The position numbers were made by a program, and so were the translations under genes. Source: Zobellia galactanivorans (GTDB lineage: Bacteria > Bacteroidota > Bacteroidia > Flavobacteriales > Flavobacteriaceae). From it: DNA of 64,000 nucleotides. The stretch lies in contig NC_015844.1 of NCBI RefSeq assembly GCF_000973105.1, positions 3,902,501-3,966,500 of the forward strand, in the 5' to 3' direction. The notes beneath the pieces are model-generated. The model searched no databases and was not told the DNA's origin. It was given only the letters and a program-made list of their open reading frames with translations. Below, in pieces: positions 33,001 through 41,266 of this stretch. The number at the start of each line of letters is the position of its first letter. Position 1 is the first letter of the stretch.

Positions 33001-33295
33001 CATCGACTTTATCAATCTGCGCTTGGCGGAGGGCGTTCCCTTAAAACAAGCGGCCATTGAGGCCGGCGCCGTACGAACCACCCCTATTTTATTGACCGCG
33101 GGAACCGTGGTGATCGGTGCCTTCGTGATCTTGTTCGACCCCATTTTTCAGGGCTTGGCCATCTCTCTGATGGGCGGTACCATCGTCTCTACCGTGCTAA
33201 CCTTGTTGGTAGTACCGCTGGTGTATTATATGATCGAACGCAAGAACTACCCCGAAACGGAAAGTAGGGAAGTAGGTGATACGAAAGAGGATTAA
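30062..33295 (+). CDS. RND multidrug/solute efflux permease
   Basis: A 1077-residue inner-membrane transporter with the twelve-helix RND plan: first helix TVLLMIVFMVIGVYSSFLIP, periplasmic porter domain (EVESRVTKPLEKLISNIKGV), helix 4 region FALVFVTGIVVDDSIIIAEN with two aspartates of the proton relay, and the second half with FIGMIALAGIMVRNSVLLID and GGTIVSTVLTLLVVPLVYYM. The VVDDSI motif is of the HAE-1 type rather than the heavy-metal type. Length and gene order (TolC, adaptor, RND) indicate a complete tripartite pump. The downstream PII-like gene follows in the same orientation and may sense or regulate. Confidence 0.9.
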   Translation: MKEGLAGKIAKMFIGSKLTVLLMIVFMVIGVYSSFLIPREEEPQIDVPMADIFVGYPGASPTEVESRVTKPLEKLISNIKGVEYVYSTSMKEQGMVIVQFYVGEDIERSFVKLYNEINKHMDIMPQGVTFPLVKTRAIDDVPMLGLTLWSENYDGYQLSQMAQELESEIKKVNDVAVTHKIGNQDRQLRVVLDKDKLAASGLDFLSVSEMIKANNAQLSSGSFDKNDTEFLVNTGSFLASVTDVENLVVGVQQNRPIYLKQIASIVDGPEIPQSYVSLGFGQGSDKVADHRSEYPAVTISVAKRKGADAMKIADIVIDKVEHLRADLIPDDVHVEITRNYGETASHKVSELLLHLIGSIFAVTLVVMLAMGWRGGLVVFLSVPITFALTLLSYYMLDYTLNRITLFALVFVTGIVVDDSIIIAENMHRHFKMKRLPFKQAALYAINEVGNPTILATFTVIASVLPMAFVSGLMGPYMAPMPIGASIAMILSLFVALTITPYLGYVFLREKEKKGKVEKKEKPLEETLIYRLYNKFERPLIESKGKRWMFLGLTFLLLMGSMVLFFTKSVAVKMLPFDNKNEFQVVIDMPEGTTLERTGVVAQEIAQYLSTRPEVVNYQNYVGTSAPITFNGLVRHYDLRGGSNMADIQVNLIDKGERSAQSHDIAKLLRPDIQKIAAKYNANVKLVEVPPGPPVLSTIVAEVYGPDYGEQMRIANSVQNILKATDDVVDVDWMVEADQTEYQFEIDKEKAMLYGVAPQQIAYTMNMALSNRAITNLYDEDASTQIGLVLALDEKEKSTISDIAQLKVASKQGNMVSISDLVDIKETTSAKSIYRKNQKRVVYVLADMAGELESPAYAILGMEEKLKEIALPQGYTINEMYLGQPDFEDDYTVKWDGEWQITLEVFRDLGIAFMGAIILIYILIVGWFQNFKAPIVMMVAIPLSLIGIVLGHWIMGAFFTATSFIGMIALAGIMVRNSVLLIDFINLRLAEGVPLKQAAIEAGAVRTTPILLTAGTVVIGAFVILFDPIFQGLAISLMGGTIVSTVLTLLVVPLVYYMIERKNYPETESREVGDTKED

Positions 33296-33311
33296 CCCAA
33301 AAGAAGAAAAA

Positions 33312-33617
33312 ATGAAACTACTGATCGTAACCGTTGTGGAAGAATTCGAAAAGGAAATTCTGCGACTCTTTAAGGAGGCAGGCATTGAGAGCTATAGTGG
33401 TTCGGACATAGATGGGTATAAAAATGCCACGTCAACGCTCCGGACATCAAGTTGGTTCCCCAGTGAAAAAGGGGGAGTGGAATCGAGTATGTTCTTCTCC
33501 TTTACCGAGGACGGGAATATCGATGCCCTGTTCAAACTTATCGAAGCATTCAATCAAAACCTGGATACCAATAACCCCATAAAGGCGGTTGTGGTTCCTA
33601 TTGAAAGATCTATTTAA
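33312..33617 (+). CDS. PII-like / DUF3240-like small protein
   Basis: A 101-residue protein from the ATG at 33312, 17 bases after the RND stop. MKLLIVTVVEEFEKEILRLF and NIDALFKLIEAFNQNL with a final strand IKAVVVPIERS give the beta-alpha-beta ferredoxin-like fold of PII-like proteins. The sequence between (SGSDIDGYKNATS) would be the flexible T-loop region. PII-like proteins next to transporters often bind nucleotides or metals and regulate the pump; which ligand is not visible. An upstream start at 33276 would overlap the RND gene and is less likely. Confidence 0.7.
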   Translation: MKLLIVTVVEEFEKEILRLFKEAGIESYSGSDIDGYKNATSTLRTSSWFPSEKGGVESSMFFSFTEDGNIDALFKLIEAFNQNLDTNNPIKAVVVPIERSI

Positions 33618-33635
33618 TCATTAAAACGTATTGCA

Positions 33636-33842
33636 ATGTTAAACACATATTTTAGGGTAATTGTAGGGACCATGGTCTTGCTAAGTGTGGCCTTGGCCGT
33701 GTATGTAAACATCAACTGGTTGTGGTTTACCGTATTTATTGGGGTAAACCTGATACAGTCGGCGTTTACCAAATGGTGTTTGTTGGAAACCATCCTTGTA
33801 AAACTGGGGATCAAGAAGGAAGGCAAAGGCTGTAAGATGTAA
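33636..33842 (+). CDS. DUF2892 (YgaP-type) membrane protein
   Basis: 68 residues with two hydrophobic helices (FRVIVGTMVLLSVALAVYV and NWLWFTVFIGVNLIQSAFT), followed by KWCLLETILVKLGIKK, the conserved W-C-x-x-E of DUF2892 proteins, and a Cys near the C-terminus (KGCKM). The family is frequently fused or adjacent to rhodaneses and other sulfur-handling genes. Last gene of the efflux operon before a terminator. Confidence 0.8.
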   Translation: MLNTYFRVIVGTMVLLSVALAVYVNINWLWFTVFIGVNLIQSAFTKWCLLETILVKLGIKKEGKGCKM

Positions 33843-33886
33843 GTCGCCCTGGCATCGGCCCCAACCGATGGCATACCCCTAATAAA

Positions 33887-33924
33887 AATGGCCTCGCCCT
33901 ATATCTCATAGGGCGAGGCCATTG
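33887..33924. terminator. Bidirectional rho-independent terminator
   Basis: ATGGCCTCGCCCTAT pairs with ATAGGGCGAGGCCAT with a five-base loop, flanked by A-rich DNA on the left and T-rich DNA on the right. Placed between the convergent DUF2892 and TonB-dependent receptor genes. Confidence 0.85.
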
Positions 33925-33940
33925 TATTTGTCAGAGGGTC

Positions 33941-36238
33941 TTAAAAACGGTACTGTACAAAGGCCGATAGGTTTCTCCCCGGATCATTGATCGGTACGCT
34001 GCCAAAATCCGCCTGGTTGTTAAAGGCGAAGTTCAAGTGGTTGTGGTAGGTGGTATCGAAAACATTTAAGGCGGCGACCCCAATGGTTATATTTTTCAAG
34101 GGAATGACCCCAAGGCGGATATCCAAGGTATTGTAGCCATCCGTTTCGGTTTCCCCAAAGGAAGAAGCAATGTGGTCTTGTTTTGAGGTTAAGGTATAAT
34201 TGGCGTTGGCCCAGAATTTTTCCTTCTCAAAGCCGAGTTTGAAACGAGTGGTCAAAGGCGGCACCAAGGGAAGGGATTCGCCGAGGTCTTTATTCTTGGC
34301 ATAGACATAAGACAGCTCGGTGGTAAAATTGAAATCAGTTAGAAAGTCAATACCGGCGTTCACTTCAAACCCGGTTTTATAGGCATCGTTTAAATTCCGA
34401 AAGACCTTAACGCTTGTGGGTTCTTGCATGGGCATAAACTTTCGGCTTTGGCTGGGATCGATAAGGGCTACTATGTAGTTTTTATAGAAGGAATAGTAAA
34501 AAGAGCTACCGTAAGTGAATTGATCCCAACCCTTGCCTTCCAAGGGAATTTTTCCTTTAAAGCCCACTTCGAATTGATTGTTGACCTCCGCATCGAGATT
34601 GGGGTTGCCCACATATTCATAGGAGTCTTGCCCCACGCTAAAGTGGTTGATAAAACGTTCGATCATATTGGCGGAACGCACCCCTCTTCCGTAGGCCACT
34701 TCCATTAAAAACTGACTCGAGAGGGCGTATTTTACCGATGCCGTACCGCTGATGTTGTGTTCCGTGCGTTGATCCAGGTCGGTGTACAGCGCGGCAAAAT
34801 CGGCTTCGGGGTCTTTGGTTTCCGATACTACCCCATCATAGCGCAAACCTGCGGTTACTATGGTCTTAGGGCCAATGGCGTATTTCCCTTCTAGGAACAC
34901 GCCAAAATCGTCGATATAGGAATTTTGCCAAACCTTATCGGTAAATTCCATGGGGGTGTCCAAGGGCCCCATAGCATTTTGTTTTACCAATCTTGTACGT
35001 TGTCCGTCCCGGGCAATATGGAGCAAGTCGACCCCGGTGAACAGGTTCAGGTTTTTCCTAGGTTTGAGTTCCAATTCCACTTTTCCCCCGGCGGTAACGG
35101 CATCTACGGCGGAAACGGCATCGACCATCATAAAAGTAGGGCGTTGGGCATTGGTCATCAAGTGGTCGACATAGCTGTAATAGGCCTTGGCGTTTATCCC
35201 TCTAAGTAGCCCGCCCTGGTTTTGTAGGCTGTAATCGAGGGAAAGGATGGAACTGTTGTCCTCTTCCGTATCCATGGGGAGTCCGGCATGCAATACGTCC
35301 CTTCCGTACGACTGTCGCCAATGGGCCTGTAGGCGTTGGTTTTCGGTAAAGTTATAGCCGAGTCGCAGTCCGTAATCCAAGCTTCTGAAGGAGGAAGGGA
35401 TCTCGGTGCCGTCGCCATCCTCGTAATTGCCAAAATCCCTAAAGCCTAGGTTTCCTACCACATCGTACTTCTCCGTGGCCTGTTGTATGCGGGCCATGGA
35501 GACCAATGAATTGCCGTTGCTCTCATAGCCCCCTTGAACACTTCCGCTCAGGCCATAGTCATCAATGCCCGGTTTTTGGGTGACCAAATTTACGATACCG
35601 CCAAAGGTGGCGCCGTAGCGTACGGTATAAGGGCCCTTAATGATCTCAATTTTTTCTATTTCCTCCGGAATGACGTGGGTGGTAATAGGGTCCATACGGT
35701 TGGGGCAGGCGTGCATGGCCTTGGTACCGCCATCAAACTGTACGTTGAGCTGTTCGTACTGCGAAGCCCTGAACGAAGGGTCAATGGCATAGTTGCCTCG
35801 TTTGATGAGGGAAAAGCCGTTGAGGTCGTTAAAGAGGTCGGCCACATTTCTGGGCTGTACTATTTTCTTGACATAGTCGTTGGTGACTACCGCAAATACA
35901 GGGTCGATCTTGGCATTACCGGTTACCATTACCCCGTTTACCTCAATGGGCGCCTCTTGCAAGAGAAATATTGTGGTGGTGTCAGAAGGCCCAATAAACT
36001 GTTCTATGGGCTTGTAGCCCATATAGGAAATGGTGAGGGTCGTTCCTTCTTCGGGAATGGAAAGTTGAAAATTTCCATCCGCGTCGGTGTAGGTGGCCTT
36101 GCCCTGCCGTGGTATGACGTGTGCTTCTGGGAGGGGACTGTTATTTTGGCTATCCAGTACCGTTCCGGTGAAATTTTGGGCCATGCTGAATTGCCCAATG
36201 GAAAACAATAGGGATACCAATAGATATTTAAAATCCAT
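33941..36238 (-). CDS. OprC/NosA-like TonB-dependent copper receptor
   Basis: A 765-residue outer-membrane receptor. Signal peptide (LLVSLLFSIGQFSMAQ), an N-terminal carboxypeptidase-D regulatory-like domain (FTGTVLDSQNNSPLPEAHVI), a plug domain (PRNVADLFNDLNGFSLIKRG, IEIIKGPYTVRYGATFGGIV) and a 22-strand barrel ending in FVQYRF. In the plug, MHACPNRMDP contains a C-x3-M motif, and LHAGLPMD lies further on; these recall the copper-binding residues of OprC/NosA. I therefore infer copper uptake, not glycan uptake. The gene is not paired with a SusD. The small Cys-rich gene upstream in the same orientation supports a metal role. Confidence 0.75.
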   Translation of the reverse strand: MDFKYLLVSLLFSIGQFSMAQNFTGTVLDSQNNSPLPEAHVIPRQGKATYTDADGNFQLSIPEEGTTLTISYMGYKPIEQFIGPSDTTTIFLLQEAPIEVNGVMVTGNAKIDPVFAVVTNDYVKKIVQPRNVADLFNDLNGFSLIKRGNYAIDPSFRASQYEQLNVQFDGGTKAMHACPNRMDPITTHVIPEEIEKIEIIKGPYTVRYGATFGGIVNLVTQKPGIDDYGLSGSVQGGYESNGNSLVSMARIQQATEKYDVVGNLGFRDFGNYEDGDGTEIPSSFRSLDYGLRLGYNFTENQRLQAHWRQSYGRDVLHAGLPMDTEEDNSSILSLDYSLQNQGGLLRGINAKAYYSYVDHLMTNAQRPTFMMVDAVSAVDAVTAGGKVELELKPRKNLNLFTGVDLLHIARDGQRTRLVKQNAMGPLDTPMEFTDKVWQNSYIDDFGVFLEGKYAIGPKTIVTAGLRYDGVVSETKDPEADFAALYTDLDQRTEHNISGTASVKYALSSQFLMEVAYGRGVRSANMIERFINHFSVGQDSYEYVGNPNLDAEVNNQFEVGFKGKIPLEGKGWDQFTYGSSFYYSFYKNYIVALIDPSQSRKFMPMQEPTSVKVFRNLNDAYKTGFEVNAGIDFLTDFNFTTELSYVYAKNKDLGESLPLVPPLTTRFKLGFEKEKFWANANYTLTSKQDHIASSFGETETDGYNTLDIRLGVIPLKNITIGVAALNVFDTTYHNHLNFAFNNQADFGSVPINDPGRNLSAFVQYRF

Positions 36239-36315
36239 AGTTTAATGCTTTAAAATGATGTATAATGATGTTTTCGGAAGCCTTGAAGCCTCCGGAATAG
36301 GAGTGGGGTATCATT

Positions 36316-36690
36316 TTAGACCCTAGGCGGATGCTTGATGCGGTCCATCAAACGAAAGCGGTAGTTGTCGGTATAGGTCACATCAAAAGTAGGGGTAAGC
36401 GGGGTAAAGGGAAAATGGATCTCGGAAACGGTATGTAGAAAGAGTACCGTTTCGATTTTTAGAAAATCGAGGTTGATGCCATCGTTTTTGTCGTTTTCGT
36501 TGGCGATCATTTGGGAGAGGGCACATTTTCCATCGCAGTGCAATTCCGGTTTATTCTTGTTTTCGCAAAGGGTTTCGATAAAATTTTCGGTGAACAGGGT
36601 ATAGTAGCCTATGGTCCCAACAATCTTTAAGCTACCCGCCAGGGTTATGGCCAAGAATAGAAGCGATATGACAAGTTGAGATGGTTTCAC
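36316..36690 (-). CDS. Small Cys-rich membrane protein linked to metal receptor
   Basis: About 124 residues from a GTG at 36690 (KPSQLVISLLFLAITLAGSL is then the N-terminal membrane anchor); a longer start at 36738 adds 16 residues containing extra cysteines and is also possible. After the anchor comes the motif ETLCENKNKPELHCDGKC, a pattern I associate with small flavobacterial proteins upstream of TonB-dependent metal receptors. Three cysteines and a His suggest metal binding in the periplasm. It precedes the OprC-like receptor by about 77 bases in the same direction, so the two are likely co-transcribed. Confidence 0.6.
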   Translation of the reverse strand: MKPSQLVISLLFLAITLAGSLKIVGTIGYYTLFTENFIETLCENKNKPELHCDGKCALSQMIANENDKNDGINLDFLKIETVLFLHTVSEIHFPFTPLTPTFDVTYTDNYRFRLMDRIKHPPRV

Positions 36691-36978
36691 TTGACAAAAG
36701 TAGGGGCAAGTTTTGGTTTGGAAAGTGACAAAAGTCACCTTCTGGCTAGATTTTCTAAAAATATAGGATAAAAGAGTCCGATTTTAGGAAAAGCAGCTAT
36801 AGGTTTTGGAAAAGGTTGGGGTTTGGGCTTCCCGACTTATTCTCGTCAAATACAACGAAATTCTCGCCAAATATTGAAAATTAATGGCGATTTTACTGTG
36901 GTTCTAACGCATCTTTTCGTAGATTTTGTCGGTTAACTAAAGGGGCCGTTTACGGACCTGTCAAAGTAAAATTCATAC

Positions 36979-39900
36979 ATGCCTATCACCAAACATATTT
37001 GTCTTTTCCTTTTCCTTATCTCCTTTACATTGGAGGCTCAGTTCAATACCCTAAAATTCGAAAATTTTGAGACCCCTGAAGGCCTATCCAGTAGTACCTG
37101 TTCCGAAATATTTCAAGACAGGGAGGGCTTCCTTTGGTTTGGTACGATTGACGGACTCAATAGATACAATGGCTACGAATTTGAAATCTTTAGGTCGGTG
37201 CTAAACGATACCACCTCCATCAGCAACAATAGAATAAATACCATCACCGAAGATAAGTACGGAAAACTATGGGTGGGTACCAATAATGGCCTGAATGTCT
37301 ATAATAAGGAAACCGATAAGTTTACCCTTATCGACCTCTATGGGCCATTGTCTTTGTCAACCAGTCCGAGAAAGATCATAAACGATGTCGAGTACGATGC
37401 GGTAGGCAATGCCATTTGGGTAGCTACGGAAAATGGCGTGGTTAAAATAGACCTGACCGATGCCGATAACCTGCACAACGAAAAATTCTCATACTATTTA
37501 AACGACACCACCAATGATAGGTCCTTAGATTCCAATGGTGTAAATGCCATTGTAATGGGTAGGGAAGGCGAGTTGTGGATTACGACCGATGGCCAATATC
37601 TCAACAAATACAACCGGTCTAAAGACGATTTCGACAGGGTCTTTATCGATAGCGGAAACCCGTATGAGCTCAACCATATTCCTAAAATGGTGTTTATTGA
37701 CGACGATGGGGATTTTTTGATAGGGAACGATATGTCGGATATGATATTTTGGATACGCGAGAAAAATGAATTCCAACACCTTTCCTTGGCCGATTCCCAT
37801 ATTCCCGTAAGCAATATTTATCAAGATGATAAGGGGGTTTTCTGGTTGTCTACCGATGGCCATGGTATCTTTCTTTACGACAAGAAGAAGAAGGCCATAA
37901 CCCGGCAGATAACGAACAACCTTTTTGACCCTTTCTCCTTGGCCAATGATAAACCGTCTATTATATACGAAGACCGTGATGGCATTTTGTGGATCGGGAG
38001 TTATGATAAAGGGGTGAGCAAATTAGATCCTTCAAAATATTCTTTCGGCCATTATTACTACCAACCCAACGAGGCGAACGGACTAAGTGAAAAGATCGTA
38101 CAGTCGGTTCTACAAGATTCCAAGGGGAGGATATGGCTCGGGGCCTACAATGGTGGACTCGATCTGTTCGATGAAAAAAACGAGTCGTATCGGCATTACG
38201 GGAACGTCCCCGGCGATGAACGGTCGCTTTCTTCAACCAAGATTTTGTACACCTTCGAGTCTTCCGATGGCAAAATATGGATCTGTACCCTAGATGGGGG
38301 ACTCAACAGTTTTGATCCCGAAAAAGAAATCTTTACGCGGTACGAGCATAATGTGTTCGACCCGAAATCAATAGACCAGAATTCCGTATGGGCAGGCCTT
38401 GAAGATTTTGAAAAAAGAATATGGATCGGCCTGCGTACCGAAGGCCTCAACCTGCTGGATCCCAAAACGGGCACGTTTTACAAGTACAAGAATACGGCCG
38501 TAAAGGACATTGGATTGACGAGCAATATTGTCTTGTATTTGTATGTCGATTCCAAAAAGCGCTTGTTGATCGGAACAACACTGGGCCTGAACGTAGTAGC
38601 GCTCGATAAACTTCAAGAGTTTGCACCGGAGGAAATTGATTTTGAAAGGGTCAATGAAGAGGGCGTAGAGGGCAATAGGATCAACTACATTACCGAAGAC
38701 CACAAGGGCAATATTTGGTTGGGCACCGACTCGGGAATCTTTGTCCTTGACGATACCTTGAAACGGATAAAATCGTATTCTTCACATGACGGACTTCCCA
38801 ATAATCTAGTGGTAGGCCTTGAGGAAGACGATAATCACAATTTTTGGATTACCTCAAAAAGTGGACTTTCATTTTTAAACCCTGAAACCGATGAGATTAG
38901 AAATTTCAATGTACACGACGGACTTCAAGGCTCCGAGTTTCAGACCAAATCGATTCATAAGACCAAAGACGGCAGAATATTGGCGGGGGGAATCAATGGC
39001 TTCAATATCTTCCACCCCGAAAATATAAAGCTTCCGGCCGATGTAAAGCTAAATCCACTGATCACAAGCTTTAAGCTCAATAACAAAAAGGTGGTCAAGG
39101 GCGATTCCATAAACGGACGGGTCTTGATCAACAGTGCTTTGGATTCTATAGGGAACATCACACTCAAATACGATGAAAACTACATCTCTTTTGAATTTGT
39201 AGCCCTGTATTTTGAAAATCCGGAACAAGTGCAATACGCGTATAAGATGCACGGGCTTGACGACGACTTTGTCAATATAGGCAATAATAGGGTGGTGAAC
39301 CATTCCAACCTACAACCTGGAAATTATGTCTTTGAGGTCAAGGCCTCGGTCGACGGCAAATGGGAGAATGCCGGTTCGGCCAAATTGAACATAGAGATCC
39401 TGCCGCCTTTTTGGAAGACGTGGTGGATGTATCTCATTTATGCCATTGCCGGCGGCTTGCTCATTTGGGCCATTATGTACTACTACACCCAAAAGGTAAG
39501 GGAAGACCAAAAGCACGAACTGGATCAAATGAAACTACAGTTTTTTGTAAACGTTTCCCATGAGTTCAGAACGCCATTGACCTTGATCTTGAACCCGGTA
39601 GACAAAATACTTTCGAGCATCAATGAGTCAAGTCCGATGATGAACTCGGCACAGACGATCCAACGTAGCGCCAGAAGGTTATTGCATTTGGTGAACCAGC
39701 TCTTGGATTATAGAAAGATGGATGTGGGCATGATGCCGCTTCAGCTTGAGAAAGGGAATATCGTTGCGTTCTGTGAAGATATTTTTATGCTCTTTAAAGA
39801 TCTGGCCGACCAGAAGGACCTAGCTTATACGTTTACTTCCGATGCAAAGAATATACAGGCCCATTTTGATTTGGACAAGGTGGAAAAAATAATCACCAAC

Positions 39901-41151
39901 CTCATTTCCAACGCCATTAAGTTTACGCCGCCAGAAGGGACGATCGATGTTTCCATCAACAAGGTCACCCAAAAGGTAACCACTTATGATTCGTTCTTTT
40001 TCTCTAGGGAAAAAATGGGCGATTATGTAGAGATCGTGGTTAAGGATAGTGGTAGAGGACTTGATAAGGTGCAATTGAAGAACATTTTTTCAAGGTTCTA
40101 CAATCTAGATCCCTCGAAGACCGGAACCGGTATCGGACTGAACTTTAGCAAAGCCTTGGTTGAAATGCACGGTGGTGATATTTCGGTGGAAAGCCAGGCC
40201 GACAAAGGAAGTAAATTTAGGGTTCGCCTACCATTGAACCTCGACAAGGAAGCTATGGAAACGGAAAATATCAAGAACGAATTCCGTATCAACTCCATGA
40301 AGGCCGTTGAATACGAAATGCTGACGACCAATGAATTGGTGGCCGCCAAAGATTTTCAGGAACAGCCCGACGATAAAGACCGCCCAACGGTACTGGTGGT
40401 TGAAGACAATAAAGAGCTGCGTACCCATTTGGTCAATGACCTAAGGGAGTTCTATCAGGTAAAACAGGCCGCCAATGGGGAAAAAGGACTCAAAATGGCC
40501 AAAAAGCATTTCCCCGATGTTATTATAAGCGATGTAATGATGCCCGTCATGGATGGCTTCGAGCTTTGTAAGAAGTTAAAGAATGAATTTGAAACCTGCC
40601 ATATTCCCGTATTATTGTTGACGGCCAAAAGTCTTGACGATGATAGGATAGAAGGCTATCACAGTGGTGCGGACGGCTATTTGTCAAAACCTTTTGTAAC
40701 GCGGGTCCTCATTGCCCGGATAAACAATCTTTTGGAAACAAAAAAGAGACTTAGACAGCGGTTTTCGGAAATCGGTGGTATTTTTCCCGCTAGTGAGGTC
40801 ACCTCCAATAACATGGACGAGGTGTTCTTGGACAAGGTAACGAAAACCATTTTAGACAACGTAGGGGATATGGACTTTAAACAGGAAGACCTTCTCAAGG
40901 AATTGGGCATTGGCCGTTCACAACTCTATCGAAAGATAAATTCCCTTACGGGGAAAAGCCCAAGCCACTACATGCGTACGGTACGCTTGAGGTATGCTTC
41001 CGAACTATTGAAGGAGAACAAGTATTCCATAAAGGAAGTCTCTTATATGACCGGTTTCAATTCCACCGCATATTTCAGTAAAACATTTCGGGAACTATTC
41101 GGTGTTACCCCAACGGAATTCATGGAGCAAAAGGAAGCCCCAAAGGAATAA
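36979..41151 (+). CDS. Hybrid two-component system regulator (HTCS) of the polysaccharide locus
   Basis: A 1390-residue membrane protein. Signal peptide (CLFLFLISFTLEAQ), two seven-bladed propellers of Reg_prop repeats over residues ~25-690 (GLWIGTxxGLN-type blades such as KLWVGTNNGLNVYNKETDKF), a Y_Y_Y domain (~720-790), one membrane helix (WMYLIYAIAGGLLIWAIMYY, ~815), a HisKA domain with phosphoacceptor His in FFVNVSHEFRTPLTLIL (~860), an HATPase with DSGRGLD and GTGIGLNFSK, a receiver domain with phospho-Asp in VIISDVMMPVMDG (~1180), and an AraC HTH (LGIGRSQLYRKINSLTGKSP ... TGFNSTAYFSKTF). Such proteins sense glycan fragments in the periplasm and activate the adjoining susCD genes. Divergent from the copper-receptor genes. 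Confidence 0.93.
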   Translation: MPITKHICLFLFLISFTLEAQFNTLKFENFETPEGLSSSTCSEIFQDREGFLWFGTIDGLNRYNGYEFEIFRSVLNDTTSISNNRINTITEDKYGKLWVGTNNGLNVYNKETDKFTLIDLYGPLSLSTSPRKIINDVEYDAVGNAIWVATENGVVKIDLTDADNLHNEKFSYYLNDTTNDRSLDSNGVNAIVMGREGELWITTDGQYLNKYNRSKDDFDRVFIDSGNPYELNHIPKMVFIDDDGDFLIGNDMSDMIFWIREKNEFQHLSLADSHIPVSNIYQDDKGVFWLSTDGHGIFLYDKKKKAITRQITNNLFDPFSLANDKPSIIYEDRDGILWIGSYDKGVSKLDPSKYSFGHYYYQPNEANGLSEKIVQSVLQDSKGRIWLGAYNGGLDLFDEKNESYRHYGNVPGDERSLSSTKILYTFESSDGKIWICTLDGGLNSFDPEKEIFTRYEHNVFDPKSIDQNSVWAGLEDFEKRIWIGLRTEGLNLLDPKTGTFYKYKNTAVKDIGLTSNIVLYLYVDSKKRLLIGTTLGLNVVALDKLQEFAPEEIDFERVNEEGVEGNRINYITEDHKGNIWLGTDSGIFVLDDTLKRIKSYSSHDGLPNNLVVGLEEDDNHNFWITSKSGLSFLNPETDEIRNFNVHDGLQGSEFQTKSIHKTKDGRILAGGINGFNIFHPENIKLPADVKLNPLITSFKLNNKKVVKGDSINGRVLINSALDSIGNITLKYDENYISFEFVALYFENPEQVQYAYKMHGLDDDFVNIGNNRVVNHSNLQPGNYVFEVKASVDGKWENAGSAKLNIEILPPFWKTWWMYLIYAIAGGLLIWAIMYYYTQKVREDQKHELDQMKLQFFVNVSHEFRTPLTLILNPVDKILSSINESSPMMNSAQTIQRSARRLLHLVNQLLDYRKMDVGMMPLQLEKGNIVAFCEDIFMLFKDLADQKDLAYTFTSDAKNIQAHFDLDKVEKIITNLISNAIKFTPPEGTIDVSINKVTQKVTTYDSFFFSREKMGDYVEIVVKDSGRGLDKVQLKNIFSRFYNLDPSKTGTGIGLNFSKALVEMHGGDISVESQADKGSKFRVRLPLNLDKEAMETENIKNEFRINSMKAVEYEMLTTNELVAAKDFQEQPDDKDRPTVLVVEDNKELRTHLVNDLREFYQVKQAANGEKGLKMAKKHFPDVIISDVMMPVMDGFELCKKLKNEFETCHIPVLLLTAKSLDDDRIEGYHSGADGYLSKPFVTRVLIARINNLLETKKRLRQRFSEIGGIFPASEVTSNNMDEVFLDKVTKTILDNVGDMDFKQEDLLKELGIGRSQLYRKINSLTGKSPSHYMRTVRLRYASELLKENKYSIKEVSYMTGFNSTAYFSKTFRELFGVTPTEFMEQKEAPKE

Positions 41152-41177
41152 GCCATCTTGGCTTGGGGGCATTAAAA

Positions 41178-41209
41178 AAAAGCAGCTGTACGGAAAGTAC
41201 AGCTGCTTT
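41178..41209. terminator. Bidirectional rho-independent terminator
   Basis: AAAGCAGCTGTAC-ggaaa-GTACAGCTGCTTT, a perfect 13-bp stem preceded by an A-run, between the convergent HTCS and susD genes. Confidence 0.85.
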
Positions 41210-41266
41210 AGTCAATAACTCAAAACTACAAAACAATTTTTCTACCCAACTCGCAGAAAAACAATA

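Noticed and set aside
33276-33311. Upstream start for the PII-like gene at 33276
   Set aside because: It would overlap the RND gene's coding end and add a basic extension not expected in the family; 33312 gives a normal start.
34424-36211. Plus-strand frames opposite the TonB-dependent receptor
   Set aside because: Antisense shadows; the receptor frame has clear domains and signal peptide.
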